The notes below the pieces were generated by a model that was not told the DNA's origin, searched no databases, and worked only from the letters and a program-made list of their open reading frames with translations. This document shows, in pieces, positions 25,489 through 33,155 of a DNA stretch of 64,000 nt. The position numbers were made by a program, and so were the translations under genes. The DNA is from Polaribacter sp. L3A8 (lineage in GTDB: Bacteria; Bacteroidota; Bacteroidia; Flavobacteriales; Flavobacteriaceae): contig NZ_CP047026.1 of assembly GCF_009796785.1 (NCBI RefSeq), positions 3,330,501-3,394,500 of the forward strand, written 5' to 3'. Each line of letters begins with the position of its first letter. Position 1 is the first letter of the stretch.

Positions 25489-25779
25489 ATGAAAATCTAC
25501 TATGTTTATATATTAAAATGTTCAGATAAAACGTATTATACTGGTATTACATCAAATTTAGAACAACGTGTTTTTGAACACCAACAAGGAAAACATATAG
25601 AAAGTTACACGTATAAAAGAAGACCTTTAGAGTTGGTTTTTTATGCTGAATTTACTGAAGTTGGATTTGCAATTGATACAGAAAAACGAATAAAAAAATG
25701 GTCAAAAGCTAAAAAGGAGGCTTTAATTAATAATGAATATGAAAAACTCCCTAATTTAGCAAAGAAGAAATTTAGATAA
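25489..25779 (+). CDS. Small GIY-YIG nuclease-domain protein
   Basis: A 96-residue protein that is almost only a GIY-YIG catalytic domain (YhbQ/UPF0213 size). The motif is Tyr5-Val-Tyr7 and Tyr17-Thr-Gly19, with Arg27 and the metal-binding Glu65 (AIDTEKRIKKWS) in place. A basic C-terminus (LAKKKFR) could contact DNA. The gene is bracketed by two near-identical palindromes and lies between moeA and moaC, where it has no metabolic reason to be. It may act on or be carried with those repeats; this is inference. Confidence 0.9.
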   Translation: MKIYYVYILKCSDKTYYTGITSNLEQRVFEHQQGKHIESYTYKRRPLELVFYAEFTEVGFAIDTEKRIKKWSKAKKEALINNEYEKLPNLAKKKFR

Positions 25780-25783
25780 TTAA

Positions 25784-25915
25784 AAACTTCTCGATACAAA
25801 ATTCTTGAAAAAAGAATTTCACTCGAAGTGACAGTGTGTATTTTAGAGTGTTTAAAACGTATTGTCAGTTCGAGTGAATTTGGAGGTACGAGAAATTTGT
25901 ATCGAGAACATTTTA
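25784..25915. repeat. Palindromic element, copy 2 (right of GIY-YIG gene)
   Basis: Same outer arms (TTCTCGATACAAA ... TTTGTATCGAGAA) and inner arms as copy 1, with only a few changes (for example CTTGAAAAA for CTATAAAAA, GGAGGTACG for GAGGGACG). It begins 4 bases after the GIY-YIG stop codon. Confidence 0.9.
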
Positions 25916-25923
25916 ATTTCAAA

Positions 25924-25981
25924 AAAACTTCTCGACACAGTATTTTAGAAAAAAATCACTTGAAGTAACTGTACGTGTGTA
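25924..25981. repeat. Degenerate half copy of the palindromic element
   Basis: AAACTTCTCGACACAG ... ATCACTTGAAGTAACTGTACGTGTGT follows the left half of copies 1 and 2 with several substitutions, then loses similarity. It sits directly after copy 2. Confidence 0.75.
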
Positions 25982-26042
25982 ACTAAATTATTGGTTTTTT
26001 CGATAGATAAATTATAAATGTATTAAGAACAAAATATAGATA

Positions 26043-26516
26043 ATGAGTGAATTCAGTCATTTAAATAAAAAAGGAAATCCTAAAATGGTAAATGTTTCTG
26101 ATAAGGAAATTACCAAAAGAACTGCCATTGCAAAAGCAACCATGTTTTTAGGAAAAGAAGTAATAGCTCATTTTACAAATGATGAGTTAATTACCAAAAA
26201 AGGACCTGTTTTTCAGACGGCAATTATTGCGGGAATACAAGGGGTTAAAAAGACATCAGAATTAATACCAATGTGCCACCCTTTATTAATTAATGGGGTT
26301 GATATTGATATTAATATTATAGATATAGAAAATATAGAAGTTTTTTGTGAAGTTACGATTACAGGTAAAACTGGAGTAGAAATGGAGGCTTTAACAGGTG
26401 CAAATATTACGTGTTTAACTATTTATGATATGTGTAAAAGCATCAGTCAAGAAATGGTGATTAAAGAAGTGAAGCTCTTAAAGAAAACTGGAGGAAAATC
26501 TGATATTAATAATTAA
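26043..26516 (+). CDS. moaC: Cyclic pyranopterin monophosphate synthase MoaC
   Basis: A 157-residue MoaC that converts the MoaA product to cyclic pyranopterin monophosphate. Family blocks are FSHLNKKGNPKMVNVSDKE at the N-terminus, KTSELIPMCHPLLING with the active-site His, and TGVEMEALTGANITCLTIYDM with the catalytic Lys region MVIKEVKLLKKTGGKS. It is in the moa cluster but separated from moeA by 730 bases holding the GIY-YIG unit. Confidence 0.96.
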   Translation: MSEFSHLNKKGNPKMVNVSDKEITKRTAIAKATMFLGKEVIAHFTNDELITKKGPVFQTAIIAGIQGVKKTSELIPMCHPLLINGVDIDINIIDIENIEVFCEVTITGKTGVEMEALTGANITCLTIYDMCKSISQEMVIKEVKLLKKTGGKSDINN

Positions 26517-26517
26517 T

Positions 26518-26585
26518 TGTCATTACGAGGAGGAACGACGAAGTAATCTGTTAATAAAAGATTGCTTCACTTTGTTGGCAATGAC
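26518..26585. repeat. Inverted repeat between moaC and mobA
   Basis: GTCATTACGAGGAGGAACGA then CGAAGTAATCT on the left, and AGATTGCTTCACTTTG then TTGGCAATGAC on the right, are imperfect inverted copies around GTTAATAAAA. It resembles the GTCATTGCGAGGA-type intergenic repeats known from many bacterial genomes. It is a different family from the GIY-YIG-flanking palindrome. Confidence 0.75.
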
Positions 26586-26588
26586 AAA

Positions 26589-27719
26589 ATGAATAAAATG
26601 AAAAAACATACAAAACATACAAAACATAAAAAACATACAAATTTAGAAAGAAGAGATAATGATAATTTTGCGCCAAATGAAATTGCTATTCTAGGTACAA
26701 ACTGTGGTGTTATTTCAGATTTAGTTCATAATGTTTCTAAGAAATTATCCAATTATAAGTTGGCGTATTTTGATGCTTCTCACGCAAAAGATGTTGCAGA
26801 GAATACGTTATCAGAATATACTTTTCATCATCAAGGAAATTTACAGATTACCACTTCTGGAAATGTAAATAAGTTTGAACAACGCTTGCAATTTGCACAG
26901 TACGATTATGTTTTTATCAACGGAAATCATTATCAAGGAGCAAAACAGATTTTGGTTTTAGATGAAGCAAAAGAAGCTTCGGTTTTAAAAAGATTAGAAC
27001 AGTTAGATCGTATTCAGTTTGTTGTAAAGTTGAAATCTGACACGGAATATTTTTCGTTTTTGGAAGAAAAATATCCGCAGATAAAAAACATCACGTGTTA
27101 TACAATTGATGAGGTTGATGAAATATCGAACCACATTCATAATCTTATTCAAGAAAAAATAGCACCCGTAAAAGGGTTGGTTTTAGTTGGCGGTAAAAGC
27201 ACAAGAATGGGGCAAGATAAATCTGAACTAGATTATTTTGGAAAACCTCAAAAAGAAGTTGCCAAAGAATTGTTAGAAATCAATAATTTAGAAACCTTTT
27301 ATTCAGTTCAGAATTCATCAGAAAAAGAAGATGAAATTTCTGATAAGTTTTTAAATTTAGGTCCGTTTGGTGGTATTTGTTCTGCATTTCAGAAAGACCC
27401 AAATGCAGCTTGGTTTGTGTTGGCAACCGATGTTCCTTTTGTTACCGAGGATATAATTAAATTGGTACTTAAACATAGAAATCCGACTAAGTCGGCTACA
27501 GCAATTAAAGGGAAGAACAAAGATTTCCTCGAACCTTTAATCACTATTTATGAACCCAAAGCATATCCTATTTTATTACAATATTTAGCACAAGGATATT
27601 CTTGTCCGCGTAAAATGTTAATTAATTCTGATGTAGAAATTGTTGAGGTTGATGATGATTTTATCAGAAATATAAATACACCCGAAGAGTTTAGAGCTGC
27701 TAAAAAAGAGGTAAATTAG
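26589..27719 (+). CDS. MobA-type guanylyltransferase with N-terminal MobB-like domain
   Basis: About 376 residues in two parts. Residues about 30-190 look like a degenerate MobB/NTP-binding domain (NEIAILGTNCGVISDLVHNVSKKL) without a proper Walker A. Residues about 195-376 are MobA: VKGLVLVGGKSTRMGQDKSEL, LGPFGGICSAF, WFVLATDVPFV. MobA attaches GMP to molybdopterin. The open frame extends to a TTG at 26562 inside the inverted repeat, so ATG 26589 or 26598 is the better start. The N-terminus is an unusual Lys/His run (KKHTKHTKHKKHT) made by a short tandem DNA repeat. Confidence 0.88.
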   Translation: MNKMKKHTKHTKHKKHTNLERRDNDNFAPNEIAILGTNCGVISDLVHNVSKKLSNYKLAYFDASHAKDVAENTLSEYTFHHQGNLQITTSGNVNKFEQRLQFAQYDYVFINGNHYQGAKQILVLDEAKEASVLKRLEQLDRIQFVVKLKSDTEYFSFLEEKYPQIKNITCYTIDEVDEISNHIHNLIQEKIAPVKGLVLVGGKSTRMGQDKSELDYFGKPQKEVAKELLEINNLETFYSVQNSSEKEDEISDKFLNLGPFGGICSAFQKDPNAAWFVLATDVPFVTEDIIKLVLKHRNPTKSATAIKGKNKDFLEPLITIYEPKAYPILLQYLAQGYSCPRKMLINSDVEIVEVDDDFIRNINTPEEFRAAKKEVN

Positions 27720-27751
27720 AATGTTTAAATTTATGTAATATCATTTTTATT

Positions 27752-28222
27752 ATGAAAACAAAATTTTATTTTTTTATTCTTCTATTCGGAATACTTTTTG
27801 CGAGTTGTAAACCAGAGCTTTCAACAAAAGAATTTATGGTAGATAGTTGGGAAACTACTTATCTAAAAATAGAAATGTACACGGTTAATAATACAGATTC
27901 TTTACAAGTTTATGAAGATAAATTTGAAGATAATTCAGAATTAATTGCGCAATCTAAATATAATAAAGATGGTACTTTTTCTTCTTGGTTTATAAATAAA
28001 AAAGGAGAACAGATCTCTAAAGCTACCGGAAATTGGTCTGTTGTGGCAGATTCATTACTAGTAGCTTTTAATTATGGAGGCAGAGATATGAAGGTGAGTT
28101 ACGATATTACAAAAACGGATGAAGGTTTTATAGGGAGAAGTAAGTACGATTGGGACGAAGATGGAGATTTTGATGACTTATTGACCATGAAAACAAAAAG
28201 AATAAAAACAAACAAAAATTGA
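27752..28222 (+). CDS. Small lipoprotein of unknown function
   Basis: A 156-residue lipoprotein with signal peptide and lipobox LFASC (Cys19). The mature part reads like a small lipocalin-type beta-barrel (KDGTFSSWFINKKGEQISKATGNWSVVADSLLV) seen in Bacteroidota lipoproteins that monitor or bind small molecules. No firm family is assigned. Its stop codon overlaps the start of the histidine kinase, so the two are probably co-translated and functionally linked. Confidence 0.78.
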   Translation: MKTKFYFFILLFGILFASCKPELSTKEFMVDSWETTYLKIEMYTVNNTDSLQVYEDKFEDNSELIAQSKYNKDGTFSSWFINKKGEQISKATGNWSVVADSLLVAFNYGGRDMKVSYDITKTDEGFIGRSKYDWDEDGDFDDLLTMKTKRIKTNKN

Positions 28223-29676
28223 GGAGTTTAACAAAAATATCTTTAAGAATACGAATTTTTCTGTCCATGATTTTATTGGTGTTATTGGCATCCGTATTAA
28301 TTTTGGTGGTTACTATATATCAGTATGATGAACAGACAAAAGATTATAATATTCAGCGTTTTGAGCGTAAAGAGGCTACAACAAAAGAAACGATTGAATT
28401 AGAACTGAAAAATAAAACAACGTATCCTGTAAATACAGGGAATTTGTCTAAAATATTTCAGGAACGTATTTATGAAATTTCGTCTATAAATAGATTAAAT
28501 ATTTCATTTTACGATTTACAAGGTAATTTACTAAAATCATCTACAGCAAGTGCTTTTGAAAAGGTAAACTCTAAACCAGTTCCAGAAAATTTGTTAGAAG
28601 AATTAGCTAATAATTCTAATCATAAAATATTAAAAACGAGTGTAGATAAAGGGATTGGTTATCAATCTTCATTCTCATTTATTCATGATCCAAAGTTTAA
28701 AAGGATTGGTATTTTAGAATTACAATTTACACAAGATAATTCTGAGATAGAGCATGAATTAAGAGAGTTTATGTTAAGGTTAGGCTTGGTGTATATTTTG
28801 ATGTTTTTAATAGCTATTTCTCTTGCATATTTTTTGTCAAGCTACATTACAAGATCAATAAAAACGATTTCTGATAAAATGCAGCAAACACGTTTAAATA
28901 AAAGAAACGAAAAAATTATTTTAAATAAGGCGAGTTCCGAGATAGAGATTTTGGTAGATGCGTACAATCATATGATTGATGAATTGGGCGAAAGTGCTGC
29001 TAAATTAGCCAGAAGTGAGCGTGAACAAGCTTGGAGGGAAATGGCAAAACAAGTAGCTCACGAAATTAAAAACCCACTTACACCAATGCGATTATCGGTG
29101 CAGAGTTTTGAACGCAGGTTTGATCCTTTAGATGTAAAAGCAAAAGAGAAATTAAAAGAATTTAGTCAAACTTTAATTCAGCAAATAGATGTAATGAGTT
29201 CTATAGCCTCTGCTTTTTCTGATTTTGCGAAAATGCCAACTCAAAAGAGAGAGCAAATAGAAATAATTAGTGTTGTTAAATTTGCGTTAGATATTTTTAC
29301 AGAAAAATACATAAAATACTATCCTGGAGAAAAGGAATTACATGCCAATTTAGATAAAACACAATTAATTAGAGTAATTACTAACTTGATTAAAAATGCA
29401 ATTCAGGCAATTGATAAAGAAGAAAATCCTTTAATTGAAGTAAAAGTTTTATCTGAAGGCAGTAATTTAAAAATTACAGTTTCTGATAATGGAAAAGGTA
29501 TTGCAAAAGATGTAGGAGAATTTATTTTTGAACCAAAGTTTACCACAAAATCTAGCGGAATGGGCTTAGGTTTAGGGATGATAAGGAATATAATTGAGGC
29601 TTATGATGGATCTATTTCTTTTACTTCTGAAGTTGGAGTAGGAACCGTTTTTACTGTAATTTTACCAAAGAAATAA
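28219..29676 (+). CDS. NtrY-like sensor histidine kinase
   Basis: A 485-residue membrane kinase: TM1 about 12-34, an extracytoplasmic domain (35-185), TM2 about 188-210, HAMP-type linker, then HisKA with phospho-acceptor His281 (MAKQVAHEIKNPLTPMRLS). The ATPase domain shows NLIKNAIQAID, DNGKGI and SGMGLGLGM. The HEIKNPLTPMRLS form is typical of NtrY/PAS-type kinases. The start is TTG at 28219, overlapping the upstream TGA; the first ATG (28264) would cut into TM1. No response regulator gene is adjacent. Confidence 0.9.
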   Translation: MRSLTKISLRIRIFLSMILLVLLASVLILVVTIYQYDEQTKDYNIQRFERKEATTKETIELELKNKTTYPVNTGNLSKIFQERIYEISSINRLNISFYDLQGNLLKSSTASAFEKVNSKPVPENLLEELANNSNHKILKTSVDKGIGYQSSFSFIHDPKFKRIGILELQFTQDNSEIEHELREFMLRLGLVYILMFLIAISLAYFLSSYITRSIKTISDKMQQTRLNKRNEKIILNKASSEIEILVDAYNHMIDELGESAAKLARSEREQAWREMAKQVAHEIKNPLTPMRLSVQSFERRFDPLDVKAKEKLKEFSQTLIQQIDVMSSIASAFSDFAKMPTQKREQIEIISVVKFALDIFTEKYIKYYPGEKELHANLDKTQLIRVITNLIKNAIQAIDKEENPLIEVKVLSEGSNLKITVSDNGKGIAKDVGEFIFEPKFTTKSSGMGLGLGMIRNIIEAYDGSISFTSEVGVGTVFTVILPKK

Positions 29677-29722
29677 TATAATTATCGCTTATAATTTTTT
29701 GTATAGGCAGCTAAATAAATAA

Positions 29723-30499
29723 ATGATGAAATTCGAGAATATTTTAGTTGAGAAAAAAGATAGTTTAGCACAAATTACTATCAATAGACCGAAGAAGTTA
29801 AACGCTTTAAATAAGGCGACCATTAAAGAATTGAATATTGCTTTTGCGGCATTGGAAGATGATGAAACTACGAGGGCAATTATTTTAACGGGTACTGGTG
29901 ATAAAGCTTTTGTTGCTGGTGCAGATATTTCTGAATTTGCTGATTTTTCAGTAGAAGAAGGGGCTAATTTATCTAGACTTGGACATGAAATTTTATTTGA
30001 TTATGTAGCAAATTTATCGATTCCTGTAATTGCTGCTGTTAATGGTTTTGCATTAGGAGGTGGTTTAGAGTTAGCAATGGCGTGTCATTTTAGAGTGGCA
30101 TCAGATAATGCTAAAATGGGGTTGCCTGAGGTTTCTTTAGGCGTGATTCCTGGTTACGGAGGTACACAGCGTTTGCCGCAATTAGTAGGTAAAGGAAAAG
30201 CCATGGAAATGATTATGACTGCTGGTATGATTTCTGCAGAAGAAGCAAAAGAATCTGGTTTGGTAAATCATGTTACCACACAAGAAGAGTTATTGCCTTT
30301 GGCAGAAAAAATTGCAAATAAAATTATAAGAAATTCTTCGGATGCAATTTCTGCAGCAATAAGAGCTATTAACGCAGGTTTTGAAGAAGGTATTAATGGT
30401 TTTGATGTAGAGATTGAAGAGTTTGGTGAGTGTTTTGGTACAGAAGATTTTAGTGAGGGTACTGCTGCTTTTTTAGGGAAGCGAAAACCTAATTTTTAG
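29723..30499 (+). CDS. Enoyl-CoA hydratase
   Basis: A 258-residue crotonase-fold protein. Both catalytic glutamates of enoyl-CoA hydratases are present 20 residues apart: Glu116 (LGGGLELAMAC) and Glu136 (GLPEVSLGVIPGYGGTQ). The oxyanion-hole residues lie in FVAGADISEF and in NGFALGGG. It hydrates trans-2-enoyl-CoA in fatty-acid or amino-acid degradation. The acyl-chain preference cannot be told. It ends at a GC-rich terminator. Confidence 0.92.
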   Translation: MMKFENILVEKKDSLAQITINRPKKLNALNKATIKELNIAFAALEDDETTRAIILTGTGDKAFVAGADISEFADFSVEEGANLSRLGHEILFDYVANLSIPVIAAVNGFALGGGLELAMACHFRVASDNAKMGLPEVSLGVIPGYGGTQRLPQLVGKGKAMEMIMTAGMISAEEAKESGLVNHVTTQEELLPLAEKIANKIIRNSSDAISAAIRAINAGFEEGINGFDVEIEEFGECFGTEDFSEGTAAFLGKRKPNF

Positions 30500-30512
30500 A
30501 AAGTGTATATAT

Positions 30513-30545
30513 AAAAAGCGAGCCCAATAAGGCTCGCTTTCTTTT
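30513..30545. terminator. Terminator between enoyl-CoA hydratase and paralogue 1
   Basis: AAAGCGAGCC (30515-30524) and GGCTCGCTTT (30531-30540) form a 10-bp stem with loop CAATAA. The GCGAG-type stem is the same style as the three terminators at 31356, 32218 and 33082. Confidence 0.9.
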
Positions 30546-30568
30546 GTCTATTACACCAGATTGTTAGA

Positions 30569-31153
30569 TTAGATACTGAAATTTTTTACATACATTCTGT
30601 TATCTGTGTAGACAAGAACTTTATATGCTCCTTTTTCTGTTTTAGATAATTTGTATACTCTGTTTAAAATCTTTTCAACTTCAATTTTTTCAGAAAGAAT
30701 AACTTGGTTATCATAATATAAAACTACTTTTATAGGTTCTTTGTTAAAAGCAATTTTAGATATTAAGATTAAATCTCCTTCAGTTCTAATTACTGGTTTA
30801 AAAATTTTCTTGTTTTGTTCTTTTAAGAAAGTAACAAAACCATCTTTAACTTCAAGTTTTTTTACAACAATTTCAAAGTCTTTTTCTAATTCAGTGGTGT
30901 ATATACCGTCTTCTAGATTGGTTAAATCAAAAGTTTTAGAATAGGTTCCAGAATTTTGAATGACTTGTTTATATAGTGTAATTCCGTTTTCATTTTTAAT
31001 AGTTAAAGCGTGTCCTTTTTTTACAGACTTGTATTCAACTTTAACTCTTTTTACAGCTACTGCATTAGTAGATTTTGTGTTCTCATTTGCGTACCCAATT
31101 AATGTTCCGAACATTAATGTTACTAATAAAATTGTTTTAATTATTGTTCTCAT
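30569..31153 (-). CDS. Tandem secreted protein, paralogue 1
   Basis: A 194-residue exported protein, first of four tandem paralogues. Signal peptide (IIKTILLVTLMFGTLIGYANE), then two repeated beta modules: about 32-105 (LTIKNENGITLYKQVI ... LEDGIYTTELEK) and about 106-194. The module resembles the DUF3244/T9SS-tail type beta-sandwich, but I cannot assign a family with certainty. The frame is open to 31216, yet a TATCTTTG promoter box (31190-31183) lies in that extension, so ATG 31153 is the start. Function unknown. Confidence 0.85.
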   Translation of the reverse strand: MRTIIKTILLVTLMFGTLIGYANENTKSTNAVAVKRVKVEYKSVKKGHALTIKNENGITLYKQVIQNSGTYSKTFDLTNLEDGIYTTELEKDFEIVVKKLEVKDGFVTFLKEQNKKIFKPVIRTEGDLILISKIAFNKEPIKVVLYYDNQVILSEKIEVEKILNRVYKLSKTEKGAYKVLVYTDNRMYVKNFSI

Positions 31154-31182
31154 TTCTTTTAGTTTTAGAATTAATAACACCA

Positions 31183-31216
31183 CAAAGATATGGTGATAGT
31201 TAAGTTTTAAAAACAA
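31183..31216 (-). promoter_or_regulatory. Promoter of paralogue 1
   Basis: On the minus strand TTG (31216-31214) is followed after 23 bases by TATCTTTG (31190-31183), about 30 bases upstream of the ATG. The same sequence precedes paralogue 2 (32044-32051). Confidence 0.7.
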
Positions 31217-31355
31217 CAGAATTGGTAAATAAATACTCTAAATTAACACGTTAAGACGTTGTAAATTAATTGTTAAGTTAAAATAGAATACATTTATGTT
31301 AATTATTAAGGGTTTATAAATAAGAGTATCTTGTATGTAAAGCATTTTACAAATA

Positions 31356-31383
31356 AAAAGCGAGTCCTTTCGGACTCGCTTTT
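31356..31383 (-). terminator. Terminator of paralogue 2
   Basis: AAAAGCGAGTCC (31356-31367) and GGACTCGCTTTT (31372-31383), loop TTTC, a perfect 12-bp stem. Confidence 0.92.
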
Positions 31384-31387
31384 ACCA

Positions 31388-31409
31388 TCAAATTATAGCA
31401 GTAATTTGA
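31388..31409 (-). other. Conserved 3' hairpin of paralogue 2
   Basis: TCAAATTA and TAATTTGA enclose TAGCAG. The same hairpin with changed but still pairing arms recurs after paralogues 3 (32250-32271) and 4 (33114-33135), just before each terminator. Confidence 0.75.
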
Positions 31410-31429
31410 TGAAACAATTAACTAAATTT

Positions 31430-32014
31430 TTATATTGTAAGATCTTTTACATACATTCTATTGTCTGCATAAACAACTACTTTATATGTTCCTTTTTCTC
31501 TTTTAGATACATTATAAACTCTGTTTAAAATTTCTTTGCCTTCAATCTTTTCAGAATGAATAAGATTGTTATCATGATACAGAACTACTTTTATAGGCTG
31601 TTTATTAAAATCAATTTTAGAAATTAATACTAAATCTCCTTCTGCTCTAATTACAGGTTTAAAAATTTTCTTATTTTTTTCTTTTAAGAAAGTAACAAAA
31701 CCATCTTTAACTTCAAGTTTTTTTACAACAATTTCAAAGTCTTTTTCTAATTCAGTGGTGTATATACCGTCTTCTAGATTGGTTAAATCAAAAGTTTTAG
31801 AATAGGTTCCAGAATTTTTAATGACTTGTTTATATAGTGTAATTCCGTTTTCATTTTTAATAGTTAAAGCATGTCCTATTTTTACGGCTTTGTATTCAAC
31901 TTTAACTCTTTTTACAGCTACTGCATTAGTAGATTTTGTGTTCTCATTTGCGTACCCAATTAATGTTCCGAACATTAATGTTACTAATAAAATTGTTTTA
32001 ATTATTGTTCTCAT
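31430..32014 (-). CDS. Tandem secreted protein, paralogue 2
   Basis: A 194-residue paralogue very close to paralogue 1. The signal peptide and first module are almost identical, while the last 50 residues differ more (HDNNLIHSEKIEGKEILNRVYNVSKREKGTYKVVVYADNRMYVKDLTI against the equivalent in paralogue 1, which reads YDNQVILSEKIEVEK and so on). The start is ATG 32014 for the same reason as in paralogue 1: a TATCTTTG box at 32051-32044. It has its own promoter and its own 3' hairpin plus terminator. Confidence 0.85.
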   Translation of the reverse strand: MRTIIKTILLVTLMFGTLIGYANENTKSTNAVAVKRVKVEYKAVKIGHALTIKNENGITLYKQVIKNSGTYSKTFDLTNLEDGIYTTELEKDFEIVVKKLEVKDGFVTFLKEKNKKIFKPVIRAEGDLVLISKIDFNKQPIKVVLYHDNNLIHSEKIEGKEILNRVYNVSKREKGTYKVVVYADNRMYVKDLTI

Positions 32015-32043
32015 TTCTTTTAGTTTTAGAATTAATAGCACCA

Positions 32044-32051
32044 CAAAGATA
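32044..32051 (-). promoter_or_regulatory. -7 box of paralogue 2
   Basis: TATCTTTG on the minus strand, in a leader nearly identical to that of paralogue 1. Confidence 0.65.
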
Positions 32052-32217
32052 TGGTGATAGTTAAGTTTTAAAAACAACAGAATTGGTATATTTATATTCT
32101 AAATTACCGTATTTACCTTATGTTAATTAATTGTTAAGTTAAAATAGAATAGGTTGGTGTTAATTATAGATAATTTTTTGGTATAGATTTGTTGTGTATA
32201 AAAGTATTTTACAAATA

Positions 32218-32271
32218 AAAAGCGAGTCTTTTTAGACTCGCTTTTATCATCAAACTATAGCAGTAATTTGA
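32218..32271 (-). terminator. Hairpin pair ending paralogue 3
   Basis: Terminator stem AAAAGCGAGTCT / AGACTCGCTTTT (32218-32245, loop TTTT), preceded on the minus strand by the conserved hairpin TCAAACTA-TAGCAG-TAATTTGA (32250-32271), which has one G-U pair in RNA. Confidence 0.88.
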
Positions 32272-32291
32272 CGAAACAATTAACTAAATTT

Positions 32292-32876
32292 TTATATGGT
32301 AAAATCCTTTACATAAGATCTATCGTCAGTACTAATGGAAACTTTATAATTCCCTATTTCATTTTCTGATAATTTGTAAACTCTTTTTAATATTTCTCCT
32401 CCTTTAATAGTTTCAGAAAGAATCGGTTCACTATTATAATAAATAACAACTTTTAAAGGTTTGTTATTAAAAGCAATTTTAGAAACGTATAGTAAATTTC
32501 CTTCTGCTCTAATAACTGGTTTAAAAATTTTTTCATTTTTATTGTTTAAAAAAGTAACCAAACCATTTTTAACATAAAACTGTTTCATAACAATTTCAAA
32601 ATCTTTATTTAATTCAGCAGTATAGATTCCATCTTCTAAAGCAGAAAAATCGAAAGTTTTAGAATAGCTTCCAGAGTTTTTAATTTCATTATTATAAACA
32701 GTTACACCTTCGCCATTTTTAATTGCTAAAGTTTGTCCCTTTTTTACATTACTAAATTCAACCTTAACGGTTTTCTTAGCATTCAGTTCATTGTCATTTG
32801 TATGCTCGTTTGCGTATCCAATTAATGTTCCGAACATTAATGCTACTACTATAATTTTTTTCATTTTTGTTTTCAT
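32292..32876 (-). CDS. Tandem secreted protein, paralogue 3
   Basis: A 194-residue paralogue with signal peptide (MKKIIVVALMFGTLIGYANE) and the same two-module plan. Its first 148 residues are identical to paralogue 4, and the DNA from 32432 to 32917, including the promoter region, is identical base for base to 33296-33781. The last 46 residues differ at about 15 positions. This indicates very recent duplication or gene conversion that spared the C-terminus. Function unknown. Confidence 0.87.
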   Translation of the reverse strand: MKTKMKKIIVVALMFGTLIGYANEHTNDNELNAKKTVKVEFSNVKKGQTLAIKNGEGVTVYNNEIKNSGSYSKTFDFSALEDGIYTAELNKDFEIVMKQFYVKNGLVTFLNNKNEKIFKPVIRAEGNLLYVSKIAFNNKPLKVVIYYNSEPILSETIKGGEILKRVYKLSENEIGNYKVSISTDDRSYVKDFTI

Positions 32877-32907
32877 CTTTTGGTTATTTTAAATATTAAT
32901 AACACTG

Positions 32908-32915
32908 CAAATTTA
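32908..32915 (-). promoter_or_regulatory. -7 box of paralogue 3
   Basis: TAAATTTG on the minus strand, about 30 bases upstream of the ATG; the same box precedes paralogue 4 (33772-33779). Confidence 0.65.
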
Positions 32916-33081
32916 TGGTAGAAGTTTTGTTTTAAAAACATCAATATTGGTAAATTTGTGTGTTATATTATTAATATTAATAAAACGTTAAGGATAAGTG
33001 TGGTAATATAGAATATGTTTGTGGTAATTAAACATAATTATCGATTACTAAAATTGTAGTGATAAAAGTATTTTACAAATA

Positions 33082-33135
33082 AAAAGCGAGTCTTTTTAGA
33101 CTCGCTTTTACCATCAAACTATAGCAGTAGTCTGA
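33082..33135 (-). terminator. Hairpin pair ending paralogue 4
   Basis: Terminator stem AAAAGCGAGTCT / AGACTCGCTTTT (33082-33109), preceded on the minus strand by TCAAACTA-TAGCAG-TAGTCTGA (33114-33135). In the RNA all eight positions pair; relative to paralogue 2 one A-U pair has become C-G. Confidence 0.88.
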
Positions 33136-33155
33136 CGAAACAATTAACTAAATTT

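Noticed and set aside
25489..25779. Homing endonuclease in an intron or intein
   Set aside because: No intron-like structure or split gene surrounds it, and moeA and moaC are intact. The domain is the small YhbQ-type, not a homing enzyme with a DNA-binding tail.
31154..31216. Longer N-terminus for paralogues 1 and 2 (extra 21 residues)
   Set aside because: The extension contains the promoter box and would place residues before an otherwise perfect signal peptide; paralogues 3 and 4 lack it.
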